DNA of 64,000 nucleotides, from assembly GCF_018156225.1 (NCBI RefSeq), contig NZ_JAGTAR010000029.1, positions 1 through 64,000 on the forward strand, read 5' to 3'. Origin of the DNA: Carboxylicivirga sediminis (lineage in GTDB: Bacteria > Bacteroidota > Bacteroidia > Bacteroidales > Marinilabiliaceae). The notes beneath the pieces were generated by a model. That model was given only the letters and a program-made list of their open reading frames with translations. It was not told where the DNA came from and ran no database searches. A program made the position numbers and the translations under genes. Positions 54,560 through 63,106 of this stretch are shown here, piece after piece (the first letter of the stretch is position 1; each line of letters opens with the position of its first letter).

Positions 54560-56020
54560 GTGAGTAAACTTAAAAAGCTAGCAGGTGATACAATAATTTA
54601 CGGAGTAAGCACTATTCTGGGGCGTCTGCTCAACTGGCTGTTAATGCCACTCTTTATTCGTATCATGGATAAAGCTGAAGTGGGAGGCGTTTTCAATATC
54701 TACAGTTATATCGCGGTTGTATTGGTGATTCTTACTTTTGGGTTTGAAACAGGCTATTTTCGTTTTGCTAATAAGGAAAACAGGAATGGACTGCTAAAAA
54801 GCCTAGGAATGCTGATTCTAGTTTGTTCCGTTTTGTTTAGCGTTGGTGTTTATTTGCTCCAAGGCTGCTTAGAAGTATATCTTGGCAATGAATACCTCAA
54901 AGCTGAATACTTTGTAATAGGCGCATTAATTGTCGCCCTGGATGCCATAACCAGTATTCCTTTTGCTGATTTGCGGATTAACAACCATACAGTTCGTTTT
55001 GCACTGCTGAAGTTCTTATCGGTAATTTTAAACATCCTATTTGTTACTTTTTTCCTTGTTTTATGCCCTTATCTGCTTAAACAAGGGTATGAGTTCATTG
55101 AGTATATTTATAATCCATATAACAAGCTCTATTACGTTTTTGTATCCAATCTGCTTAGTTCCGGAATTATTGCTTTATTTCTTGTACCTAAAATATTCCT
55201 TGCCAAAGCCAGGTTCAGTTGGCAATTGATAAAGCCGGTATTTATGTATTCCTATCCGATTATGATTGTCGGACTATTCGGCATGTTAATCCAACAGATT
55301 GATAAGATTTTGATGCCCCATTTAATTGAAGATAATGCTATGGAAGCATTGGCTATCTATGGCGCCAATTTTAAGATTGGTATTCTCATGGCTATTTTTA
55401 TTCAATCTTATAGATTAGCGTTTGAACCTTTCTTTTTCAAGGAAGGTAAACAAAATGCCTCCAAAGAACTTTATGCCCGTGTCCTGAAATATTTTGTCAT
55501 TTTTGGCGCTATTATTTATGTTGGGGTTCTTGTTTTCATTGATGTTGTAAATGTCCTTCTGTTGCCCGAATATTATGAAGGCAACAGCATAATTCCTTTT
55601 ATCTTGCTTGGGCAATTATTCTTTGGTATTTACTATTCATTATCGCTTTGGTATAAATTAACAGATAGAACTATATATGGTGCAATAATTAGTGGAGTAG
55701 GCGCTTGTTTATCCATTATTGGTAATATCGTTTTAGTACCATATATGGGGTATATTGGTGCAGCTGTTACTTTGTTTGTTTGCTTTCTGTTAATGTCAGT
55801 TATTTCATATGGCTTGGGTCAGAAATACTACCCGATTAACTACCCGATCGGGCGAATTGTCTTGCACATAATCATCGCCATTGTTGTTGTTCAATTAAGC
55901 CTTTTGTATAGCTCAGAAAACCTGATATTTCATTTCGCCTTCAAAGGCACTATATTTGTAAGCTATTTTGTTTTTCTTTATATCATTGAAAGAAAGGAAT
56001 TAATAAAGATATTATCATGA
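54560..56020 (+). CDS. Polysaccharide (Wzx-type) flippase
   Basis: 486 residues from a GTG start, 4 bp after ruvB. Thirteen or fourteen hydrophobic segments and a MOP-superfamily N-terminus ([33 protein letters not shown]), a lipopolysaccharide or O-antigen/peptidoglycan-type flippase. It moves lipid-linked glycans across the inner membrane. Overlaps dut by 4 bp, indicating tight coupling. The glycan substrate is unknown. Confidence 0.9.
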   Translation: MSKLKKLAGDTIIYGVSTILGRLLNWLLMPLFIRIMDKAEVGGVFNIYSYIAVVLVILTFGFETGYFRFANKENRNGLLKSLGMLILVCSVLFSVGVYLLQGCLEVYLGNEYLKAEYFVIGALIVALDAITSIPFADLRINNHTVRFALLKFLSVILNILFVTFFLVLCPYLLKQGYEFIEYIYNPYNKLYYVFVSNLLSSGIIALFLVPKIFLAKARFSWQLIKPVFMYSYPIMIVGLFGMLIQQIDKILMPHLIEDNAMEALAIYGANFKIGILMAIFIQSYRLAFEPFFFKEGKQNASKELYARVLKYFVIFGAIIYVGVLVFIDVVNVLLLPEYYEGNSIIPFILLGQLFFGIYYSLSLWYKLTDRTIYGAIISGVGACLSIIGNIVLVPYMGYIGAAVTLFVCFLLMSVISYGLGQKYYPINYPIGRIVLHIIIAIVVVQLSLLYSSENLIFHFAFKGTIFVSYFVFLYIIERKELIKILS

Positions 56021-56454
56021 CAAACGTTCAAATCATCAATAAAAGTAAACACGAATTACCCGGTTATAGCACTGAACACTCGGCAGGTATGGACTTAAGA
56101 GCCAATATTGATGGGGCCATTATTCTGAAGCCTCTTCAGCGCGTGTTAATCCCTACCGGCCTATTTATACAATTACCTGAAGGTCATGAAGCTCAAATTC
56201 GCCCTCGTAGCGGACTGGCCGCTAAATTTGGCGTTACTGTACTTAATACGCCTGGTACAATTGATGCTGATTATCGTGGCGAAATTAAAGTTATACTGGT
56301 TAATCTTTCCAATGATGATTTCGTTATCAACGATGGGGAGCGTATTTGCCAGATGGTAATTGCTCAGTATACAAAGGCTAACCTGCTTGAAGTTGAAATT
56401 TTAGAAGATTCAGTTCGTGGTAGTGGTGGTTTTGGTCATACAGGAACTAATTAA
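56017..56454 (+). CDS. dut: dUTP diphosphatase
   Basis: Trimeric dUTPase that hydrolyses dUTP to dUMP. 145 residues. The five family motifs are visible: [46 protein letters not shown] and [10 protein letters not shown] (C-terminal arm). Overlaps the flippase stop by 4 bp. Confidence 0.97.
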   Translation: MTNVQIINKSKHELPGYSTEHSAGMDLRANIDGAIILKPLQRVLIPTGLFIQLPEGHEAQIRPRSGLAAKFGVTVLNTPGTIDADYRGEIKVILVNLSNDDFVINDGERICQMVIAQYTKANLLEVEILEDSVRGSGGFGHTGTN

Positions 56455-56483
56455 AAGAACTTTGTAAATATCAAAAACATATA

Positions 56484-58229
56484 ATGAAGTTAAAATATAT
56501 AGGTGTATCTCTGGTAATTATAGTATTGTGTAGTTGTAGTGCTCTCAAGCCACAAACCGAGAGTCAGGTTACCAAGGAACAGATAAAAAAAGTTCAGCTG
56601 ACTGACGTACAAAAGAGGAAGTTCGATTATTTCTTTTACGAGGCGAGTCGTGAAAAGATGAAAGGAAACTATGAAAAGTCAGCCATGTACCTGACCGAAT
56701 GCCTTAAAATTGATGCAACCAGTAGTGCTGCCATGTATGAATTAGCTAATTTGCTGGTGGCTGGCAATGAAGCCGTAAAGGCACAAGGCTTATTGGAACG
56801 TGCAATTGCGATTGAACCTAATAATATCTGGTATAAATTAATGCTTGCCGAACTATATCAGAGTAACAAGATGGGATTTCAAGCCATTAAGCTATACGAA
56901 CAAATCGTTAATGATTATCCGGATAATGATGAGTACCTCTACGGTTTAGCTCAGTTATATCAACGTAACGGTGAGGAGGAAAAAGCTATCTCTACCTATA
57001 ATAAGCTTGAAAAAAGTATAGGATTAAATGAAGTTATCATACTTGAAAAAGAAAAGATCCTACTGAATATTGGGAAGAATAAGTCGGCACTGGAAGAGTT
57101 AAATAAATTGACTGCCAAGTATCCGGAAGAGGCACGTTACTATGGATTTATAGGTGATTATTACCTGTACCTGGGCGATAATGATAATGCTAAGACTTAT
57201 TACAATAAAGTACTTGATAAGGATCCAAAGAATGTAATGGCTTACTTTAGTCTTGGTAATATTGCACTGCAAGCAAATGATACTACCGGGTTTACATCAT
57301 ACTATAAGAAAGGTTTAGCCGTTAAATCTACTCCTTTCGAAGTTAAGTTCCAACGTATTTTGCCTTTCTTAATGGATAGTAAAAACATTCATAAGTATGA
57401 CAATTTTCTTACCGAGTTTATGGATGTTATCATCGAAGCTCATCCATACGAAGCTATGGCGTATGTTTATAAGGGCAATTATTACCGCAGTATTAGTAAA
57501 ACTGATTTAGCGATAGATGCCTATAAGACTGCAATAACCATTGAACCTTCAAACGAACTTATATGGCAGGATTACCTCCTATTGATGATTGATAATCCTG
57601 ATTATTCAAAAATTTATGGCAATGCAAAACTTGCCATTACACATTTCCCTGAAAACGCTTTTTTCTATCTATTAGCTGGTAGCTCTGCCGGACAGTTAAA
57701 AGATAATGATGAAGCTTTGCGTCTGCTTAATTTAGGCCTTAAGCATGTAATCGATAATAAGGCTCTTGAAGCTCAATTGCATGCCAATATTGGGGATATA
57801 TACTACGCTAATAAAGAGAGTGAAAAGGCATTTGAATCCTATAAAAAGTCTCTTGAAATTGATGAATTGAATATTGTGGTTTTAAACAACTACAGCTATT
57901 ATCTTTCTTTAGAAAATAAGGATTTAGATAAAGCAGAAAGAATGAGTAGCAAATGTGTTGAGTTGGAGCCAGGTAATTCAACCTACTTAGATACTTATGC
58001 CTGGGTTTTATTCAAGCGAGAAAGATACTTTGAAGCTAAGTATATCATCGAAAGGGCTTTGGATAATGGAGGCAATGAAAGTAGTGTTATTGTTGAACAT
58101 TATGGCGACATTCTATATAAAAACGGTGATGTTGAAGGTGCTGTTGAGCAATGGAATAAAGCTGTAGAAATGGGAACTGAAAGTGAAACTATCCTTGAGA
58201 AGATCAAACAACAAAAGTATTTAGAATAG
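56484..58229 (+). CDS. TPR-repeat lipoprotein
   Basis: 581 residues. Lipoprotein signal MKLKYIGVSLVIIVLCSC with lipobox LCSC. The rest is a superhelix of about 12 TPR units (e.g. AMYELANLLVAGNEAVKAQGLLERAIAIEP), so a scaffold or interaction protein at the membrane. Its conserved neighbours dut, DUF4292 and EnvC-like suggest a role in envelope or cell-wall assembly (inference). The stop overlaps the next GTG start by one base. Confidence 0.88.
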   Translation: MKLKYIGVSLVIIVLCSCSALKPQTESQVTKEQIKKVQLTDVQKRKFDYFFYEASREKMKGNYEKSAMYLTECLKIDATSSAAMYELANLLVAGNEAVKAQGLLERAIAIEPNNIWYKLMLAELYQSNKMGFQAIKLYEQIVNDYPDNDEYLYGLAQLYQRNGEEEKAISTYNKLEKSIGLNEVIILEKEKILLNIGKNKSALEELNKLTAKYPEEARYYGFIGDYYLYLGDNDNAKTYYNKVLDKDPKNVMAYFSLGNIALQANDTTGFTSYYKKGLAVKSTPFEVKFQRILPFLMDSKNIHKYDNFLTEFMDVIIEAHPYEAMAYVYKGNYYRSISKTDLAIDAYKTAITIEPSNELIWQDYLLLMIDNPDYSKIYGNAKLAITHFPENAFFYLLAGSSAGQLKDNDEALRLLNLGLKHVIDNKALEAQLHANIGDIYYANKESEKAFESYKKSLEIDELNIVVLNNYSYYLSLENKDLDKAERMSSKCVELEPGNSTYLDTYAWVLFKRERYFEAKYIIERALDNGGNESSVIVEHYGDILYKNGDVEGAVEQWNKAVEMGTESETILEKIKQQKYLE

Positions 58230-59080
58230 TGCTGAAACTTAAATATTCACTAGTTATTATATGTGTTATACAGCTTGTTAGTTGTAAAAGCACCAGAGAG
58301 TTCTATATAAAGGATGGTTCTTTAAAAAATATTTCTGATGCAAAATTAATCACTTCTGTAGAAGATAAATATATTGAATATAACTCACTTTTTTTCAAGA
58401 AGTTTAAAGCAGAGTTATCTTATAACGATGATACTAAATCATTTAAGGGCAATATGTTTATCTTAAAAGATACCTCTATGGTTGTTTCAGTAAATCCGCT
58501 GATGGGTATAGAGTTATTTAGAGTTAAGTTAAGTCCTGATGCAGTTGAAATAATTGATCGCACCAAGAAAACCTATTCCCACGGTGATTATGAAATACTT
58601 TGGAAAAAGTTCATGATTGAGTTGGATTACTATACATTGCAACAAATTGTTACAAACAGAATGTTTGTTTATCCAATTGAAGATGCTGAAAAAAGTTTAA
58701 AGCGCTATAAGCACTACTGCAGTGATAATATGTATCAATTTCAGTCAGTTAAAGAAGGAAAGTTTTCACGTAAATATCGTAAGGAAAAGACTGAAAATAT
58801 CATCTTCCACCAAATGTCTGTTTTACCCGATGTTTTTAAGTTAAAAAGAGCCTATATACGTGACTTTTCTGTTAATAGTGAAGTCACTATTACATACGAC
58901 CTTTTTACAAGTGATAACGGGCATTTAATGCCTTCTGTTATCGATATAAACGGTACACGGGGCAGTGATAAATTTTCTTTGCGCATTCAATTTGATAATT
59001 TTGAATTAGATGGCGATAATTCAATTGGTTTTAAAGTATCAGATAAGTATAAGCAACTAGACTTCAAAAATGGAAATTAA
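58229..59080 (+). CDS. DUF4292 lipoprotein
   Basis: 283 residues from a GTG start that shares its first base with the preceding stop. Lipoprotein signal LVIICVIQLVSC. The DUF4292 pattern is a beta-rich LolA/LolB-like fold, with residues such as FFKKFKAELSYNDDTKSFKGNMFILKDTSMVVSVNPLMGIELFRV. A lipoprotein-carrier-like role is plausible but unproven. Overlaps the EnvC-like gene by 11 bp. Confidence 0.87.
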   Translation: MLKLKYSLVIICVIQLVSCKSTREFYIKDGSLKNISDAKLITSVEDKYIEYNSLFFKKFKAELSYNDDTKSFKGNMFILKDTSMVVSVNPLMGIELFRVKLSPDAVEIIDRTKKTYSHGDYEILWKKFMIELDYYTLQQIVTNRMFVYPIEDAEKSLKRYKHYCSDNMYQFQSVKEGKFSRKYRKEKTENIIFHQMSVLPDVFKLKRAYIRDFSVNSEVTITYDLFTSDNGHLMPSVIDINGTRGSDKFSLRIQFDNFELDGDNSIGFKVSDKYKQLDFKNGN

Positions 59081-60218
59081 ACGGCTTTTCATACTATCAA
59101 TATTTACGCTGCTATTTAGTATTATCCAGGGGCAGAACTTAGCCGAACTGGAGTCTCAAAAGGAACGCATTAATCAGCGCATTGAAAATGCCAATAGTTT
59201 AATCAAGAAATACGCAAATCAACGTTCAAACAGCCTAAAAAATATTCGTTTACTGAATAGTCAGATTAAAGATAGAGAAGATCTGATTGAATTATATAAT
59301 GATCAAATTAACTTACTAGAAAATGATATTAAGGTGCTTAATATTGAAATTGAGGACAATCAAAAACAATTAGTGGCGTTAAAGGACCAGTATACCAAAT
59401 TAATTCGTGAGACCTACAGTAATAAGAAGCGTTATAACGAGTTGTCTTTCTTTTTTGGTGCCGAATCATTTAATGAAGCATATCGCCGGTATATTATGCT
59501 TAAGGAATACAACAAATTTAGGCATAACCAAGGTATTTTAATCCAACAAAAGTCTACTCAATTAGATGAAGCGAATAGTCTATTAAATACGAAGCTAAAG
59601 GTGCAAAATAACGCCTTAAATAACATTAAAACGCAATACGAACAATTAGTAGTTGATAAACGCAAAATAGATTCCAATATTAAATCACTTCAGCAGAAGG
59701 AAAGTAGTCTTAGACGGAAAGTAAGGCAAGATACGAACGCTTTAAAAAAGCTGGAGGATACTATTTTAAAATTGATTGCTGAATTAAATAAGGAAGCTGT
59801 TGAACCTTCTGATTTTCATCTAGCTAAAGGTAAACTTTCATGGCCAATCAGTAATGGAGTTATTGTAAGTCAGTTTGGTGAACATCAACACCCTGTTCTT
59901 AAGTATGTTAAGGTTAAAAACAATGGAGTTGATATTCAAAGTAATACTGATTCTAAAGCCAAGGTAGTATTTGGAGGTAAAGTTAGTCGGGTTGTTCCTA
60001 TTCCTGGTTATAATAATGCTGTTTTAGTCAGACATGGAAGATTTTTAACCGTTTATGCTAATTTAGACAACGTTAGTGTAAAAGCTGGCGAAAACGTAAC
60101 TAAAAATTCTGTAATTGGTACAATATACAGCGGAAATGGTGAAAATTCGGGTGTATTACACTTTGAAATATGGGAAGAAAGTGAGAAATTGAACCCTGAG
60201 TTTTGGCTTTTAAAATAA
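59070..60218 (+). CDS. EnvC-like murein hydrolase activator with degenerate LytM domain
   Basis: 382 residues. Signal peptide, a long coiled coil (about 22-245), then a C-terminal LytM/M23 domain (about 265-375). The zinc ligands are largely lost: the HxGxD motif reads NNGVD, YxHL reads YANL, and the final HLH reads VLH. Like E. coli EnvC, it is therefore predicted to activate amidases rather than cut peptidoglycan itself. Overlaps DUF4292, so the dut-TPR-DUF4292-EnvC string is coupled. Confidence 0.9.
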   Translation: MEIKRLFILSIFTLLFSIIQGQNLAELESQKERINQRIENANSLIKKYANQRSNSLKNIRLLNSQIKDREDLIELYNDQINLLENDIKVLNIEIEDNQKQLVALKDQYTKLIRETYSNKKRYNELSFFFGAESFNEAYRRYIMLKEYNKFRHNQGILIQQKSTQLDEANSLLNTKLKVQNNALNNIKTQYEQLVVDKRKIDSNIKSLQQKESSLRRKVRQDTNALKKLEDTILKLIAELNKEAVEPSDFHLAKGKLSWPISNGVIVSQFGEHQHPVLKYVKVKNNGVDIQSNTDSKAKVVFGGKVSRVVPIPGYNNAVLVRHGRFLTVYANLDNVSVKAGENVTKNSVIGTIYSGNGENSGVLHFEIWEESEKLNPEFWLLK

Positions 60219-60335
60219 AAGAATTAAATTTTATAACTATCTGCAACGTTCTACGTATAAACAGATTGGTTATCATTTATAAGTAATTGTTAAAGCTCAA
60301 AAATGAGCTGTTTGTTGCTTTTTAAGAGATGTAAA

Positions 60336-60743
60336 ATGGAATTGATTGTGAACAAAATAGAATTCAACTCCGAAACAAAAAATATTAATATTGTTGAAAA
60401 GTTGATCGATGATTTATCAGCCCAATATTCTCTCCATAACGATATATATGGTAAGTTGCTATTAGCTGTTGTTGAAGGTGTCAATAATGCTATTGTTCAT
60501 GGCAACAAACTAGATAAAGAAAAATTAGTTGTAGTAGAATATCTCTTGGATGATACACGTGTGGAGTTTACCATCAAAGATGAAGGAACTGGATTTGATT
60601 ACACTGAAGTGCCTGATCCTACAAAACCTGAAAACCTTGAAAAAACTCATGGTAGAGGTATTTTCCTGATGCATCATTTAGCTGATGAGATAGAGTTTGA
60701 AAATGAAGGAAGTATTGTTAAAATGACTTTTAATATTGATTGA
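60336..60743 (+). CDS. RsbW-like serine kinase/anti-sigma ATPase
   Basis: 135 residues from the ATG giving MELIVNKIEFNSETKN; an ATG at 60303 would add eleven residues. HATPase_c fold with N-box VVEGVNNAIVHGNK, G1 IKDEGTGFD and G2 THGRGIFLMHHLAD. RsbW-type proteins bind or phosphorylate anti-anti-sigma partners. The partner is not in the window. Overlaps ybeY by 4 bp. Confidence 0.9.
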   Translation: MELIVNKIEFNSETKNINIVEKLIDDLSAQYSLHNDIYGKLLLAVVEGVNNAIVHGNKLDKEKLVVVEYLLDDTRVEFTIKDEGTGFDYTEVPDPTKPENLEKTHGRGIFLMHHLADEIEFENEGSIVKMTFNID

Positions 60744-61165
60744 TGATCACATTTCATAATGAAGATGTAAGCTTACCTGAAGAAATTAGTGACAATGCAA
60801 AATTTTGGATTAATGAAGTTATCAATCAATACGATTATCTACTAGATAATTTAACATATATTTTCTGCTCAGATGAGCATATTCTTAAAATTAACACTAA
60901 TTATCTAGATCATAACTACTATACAGATATTATAACTTTTGATTATTGCAAAGGGAAACGTATTTCTGGGGATCTCTTTATTAGTATTGATACAGTTAAG
61001 TCCAATTCTCAAAAATATAACTGTAATTACAATGATGAATTACATCGTGTAATGATTCATGGTGTCCTGCATCTTCTTGGATTTAAAGATGCCAGTGAAC
61101 AAGAGAAGTTGATTATGCGTAAACGCGAAGATGATGCTTTATCATTGTTAGCAACTTTTCATTAA
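60740..61165 (+). CDS. ybeY: Endoribonuclease YbeY
   Basis: rRNA-maturation RNase. 141 residues. The zinc-motif core HGVLHLLGFKD matches H-G-x-L-H-L-x-G, but the usual third His of HGxLHLxGxxH is Asp here. YYTDIITFDYCKGKRISGDLFISIDTV is the family signature. I recall the His-to-Asp change as common in Bacteroidetes YbeY, but I could not check. The gene is translated from an overlap with the RsbW-like stop codon. Confidence 0.93.
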   Translation: MMITFHNEDVSLPEEISDNAKFWINEVINQYDYLLDNLTYIFCSDEHILKINTNYLDHNYYTDIITFDYCKGKRISGDLFISIDTVKSNSQKYNCNYNDELHRVMIHGVLHLLGFKDASEQEKLIMRKREDDALSLLATFH

Positions 61166-61206
61166 TTTTGCTGTTTATCTTACAGTAAAAGAGTAACATT
61201 AATTTT

Positions 61207-63084
61207 ATGGATTTTAATTACGATGTAATTGTCGTAGGTGGTGGACATGCTGGTTGTGAAGCTGCTGCCGCTTCGGCTAATTTGGGTAGTGAGGTACTTC
61301 TGATTACAATGGATATGGGACGTTTTGCTCAAATGTCATGTAATCCTGCTATTGGAGGAATTGCCAAAGGGCAAATTGTTAGGGAGATTGATGCATTGGG
61401 TGGATATACCGGAATTATTACAGATAAGTCCTCCATTCAGTTTCGTATGTTAAATCGATCCAAAGGACCTGCCATGTGGAGTCCGAGAGCACAATGTGAT
61501 CGTATGGTGTTTTCTTCAGAATGGCGAAAACAACTTGAACAAATTCCTAATGTATCTTTCTGGCAAGATGCTGTTGTTGAATTTGTAATTGAAGATAACA
61601 TAATTAAAGGTGTTAGAACGGCAAATAATGTTACGTTCTTATCTAAGGCCGTGATTTTAACTACTGGAACGTTCTTAAATGGTCTAATGCACATTGGCTC
61701 AGTGCGTTCTGAAGGAGGTCGGGTTTCTGAGCCAGCTTCAAAAGGTATTTCAGAGCAACTTTTAAGCCGAGGTTTTACTGTTGGCCGTATGAAAACTGGT
61801 ACGCCTGTGCGAATTGATGAAAGAAGTATTAATTTTGATAAATTAGAGGAACAAAAAGGTGATGAAGGAAGTTATCGTTTCAGCTATTTGCCTTCTGATG
61901 ATAATGGCCTTGTTAAACGTAGCTGTTTCATTACATATACGAATCCAGATGTTCATAAGGTGTTAGAGACCGGTTTGGATGAATCGCCTATGTACAACGG
62001 AACTATTCAAAGCATTGGTCCACGATATTGTCCAAGTATAGAAACAAAAATTGTTACGTTTACTGAAAAGGATCGGCATCAGTTGTTTTTAGAGCCAGAA
62101 GGTGAGTCAACTATTGAATATTATTTAAATGGTTTTAGTTCATCATTACCTCTACAAACACAAATTGATGCATTGAAGTTAGTTCCTGGTTTAGAAAATG
62201 TTAAGGTTTTTAGACCAGGATATGCGATTGAGTATGATTTCTTCGATCCTACACAATTGCACCATACTCTTGAAACAAAAACTATAAGTAATTTATATTT
62301 CGCAGGGCAGGTTAATGGAACTACCGGCTATGAGGAAGCAGCAGCACAGGGTTTGATGGCTGGCATTAATGCTCATCAAAAAGTTATGAATAAAGACGCT
62401 TTTATTTTGTCAAGGGATGAGGCTTATATAGGAGTGTTAATTGATGATCTTGTAACAAAAGGAGTTGATGAACCTTATCGTATGTTTACTTCTAGAGCAG
62501 AATTTCGAATTTTACTGCGACAAGATGATGCAGATGCTCGTTTGACCCCAAAGAGTTTCGAACTTGGTTTAGCTAAAAAAGAGCGTGTTGATTATTTGAA
62601 TGAAAAACTTGCTCTACGTGATGAAGTGATTGAGTACTTGAAGAATTTTAGTGTAAAAGCAAATTTGGTAAATGATTGGTTAGTTAGTAAAGGTACATCT
62701 GCATTAAAACAGGGTGTAAAACTTATTGACTTACTAATGCGTCCACAATTAACTATTCATGATTTAATAGAGGGTATAAATCCATTTTATGAATTTGTAA
62801 ATACGTTGCCTGATTCAAGAAGGGAAGAAGTGTTAGAGTCTGCTGAGATTATTTTAAAGTATTCAGGCTATATAAACCGTGAACGATTATTAGCTGATAA
62901 ATTTAAACGACTCGAAAATCTTCAAATATCAGGTAAGTTTGATTATGCTTCTATAAAATCACTTTCAACAGAAGCGCGTCAAAAGTTAGGAAAATTGCAA
63001 CCTTCTACAATAGGACAGGCGAGTCGGATTTCAGGTGTATCACCAAGTGATATAAATGTTCTTTTAGTATTAATGGGACGCTAG
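61207..63084 (+). CDS. mnmG: tRNA uridine-34 carboxymethylaminomethyl modification enzyme
   Basis: FAD enzyme that, with MnmE, modifies the wobble uridine. 625 residues. FAD-binding VVGGGHAGCEAAAASA (about 10-25), SCNPAIGGIAKGQIVREIDALGG, GTFLNGLMHIGSVRSEGGR, FAGQVNGTTGYEEAAAQGL, and the C-terminal GidA-associated helical domain (PSTIGQASRISGVSPSDINVLLVLM). mnmG (gidA) is often near oriC; the adjacent parS site agrees. Confidence 0.98.
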   Translation: MDFNYDVIVVGGGHAGCEAAAASANLGSEVLLITMDMGRFAQMSCNPAIGGIAKGQIVREIDALGGYTGIITDKSSIQFRMLNRSKGPAMWSPRAQCDRMVFSSEWRKQLEQIPNVSFWQDAVVEFVIEDNIIKGVRTANNVTFLSKAVILTTGTFLNGLMHIGSVRSEGGRVSEPASKGISEQLLSRGFTVGRMKTGTPVRIDERSINFDKLEEQKGDEGSYRFSYLPSDDNGLVKRSCFITYTNPDVHKVLETGLDESPMYNGTIQSIGPRYCPSIETKIVTFTEKDRHQLFLEPEGESTIEYYLNGFSSSLPLQTQIDALKLVPGLENVKVFRPGYAIEYDFFDPTQLHHTLETKTISNLYFAGQVNGTTGYEEAAAQGLMAGINAHQKVMNKDAFILSRDEAYIGVLIDDLVTKGVDEPYRMFTSRAEFRILLRQDDADARLTPKSFELGLAKKERVDYLNEKLALRDEVIEYLKNFSVKANLVNDWLVSKGTSALKQGVKLIDLLMRPQLTIHDLIEGINPFYEFVNTLPDSRREEVLESAEIILKYSGYINRERLLADKFKRLENLQISGKFDYASIKSLSTEARQKLGKLQPSTIGQASRISGVSPSDINVLLVLMGR

Positions 63085-63100
63085 TGTTCCACGTGAAACA
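63085..63100. promoter_or_regulatory. parS site (ParB binding), exact consensus
   Basis: TGTTCCACGTGAAACA matches TGTTNCACGTGAAACA at all positions. It fills the 22-bp gap between the mnmG stop and the adenine deaminase start. Confidence 0.9.
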
Positions 63101-63106
63101 ATGTGT

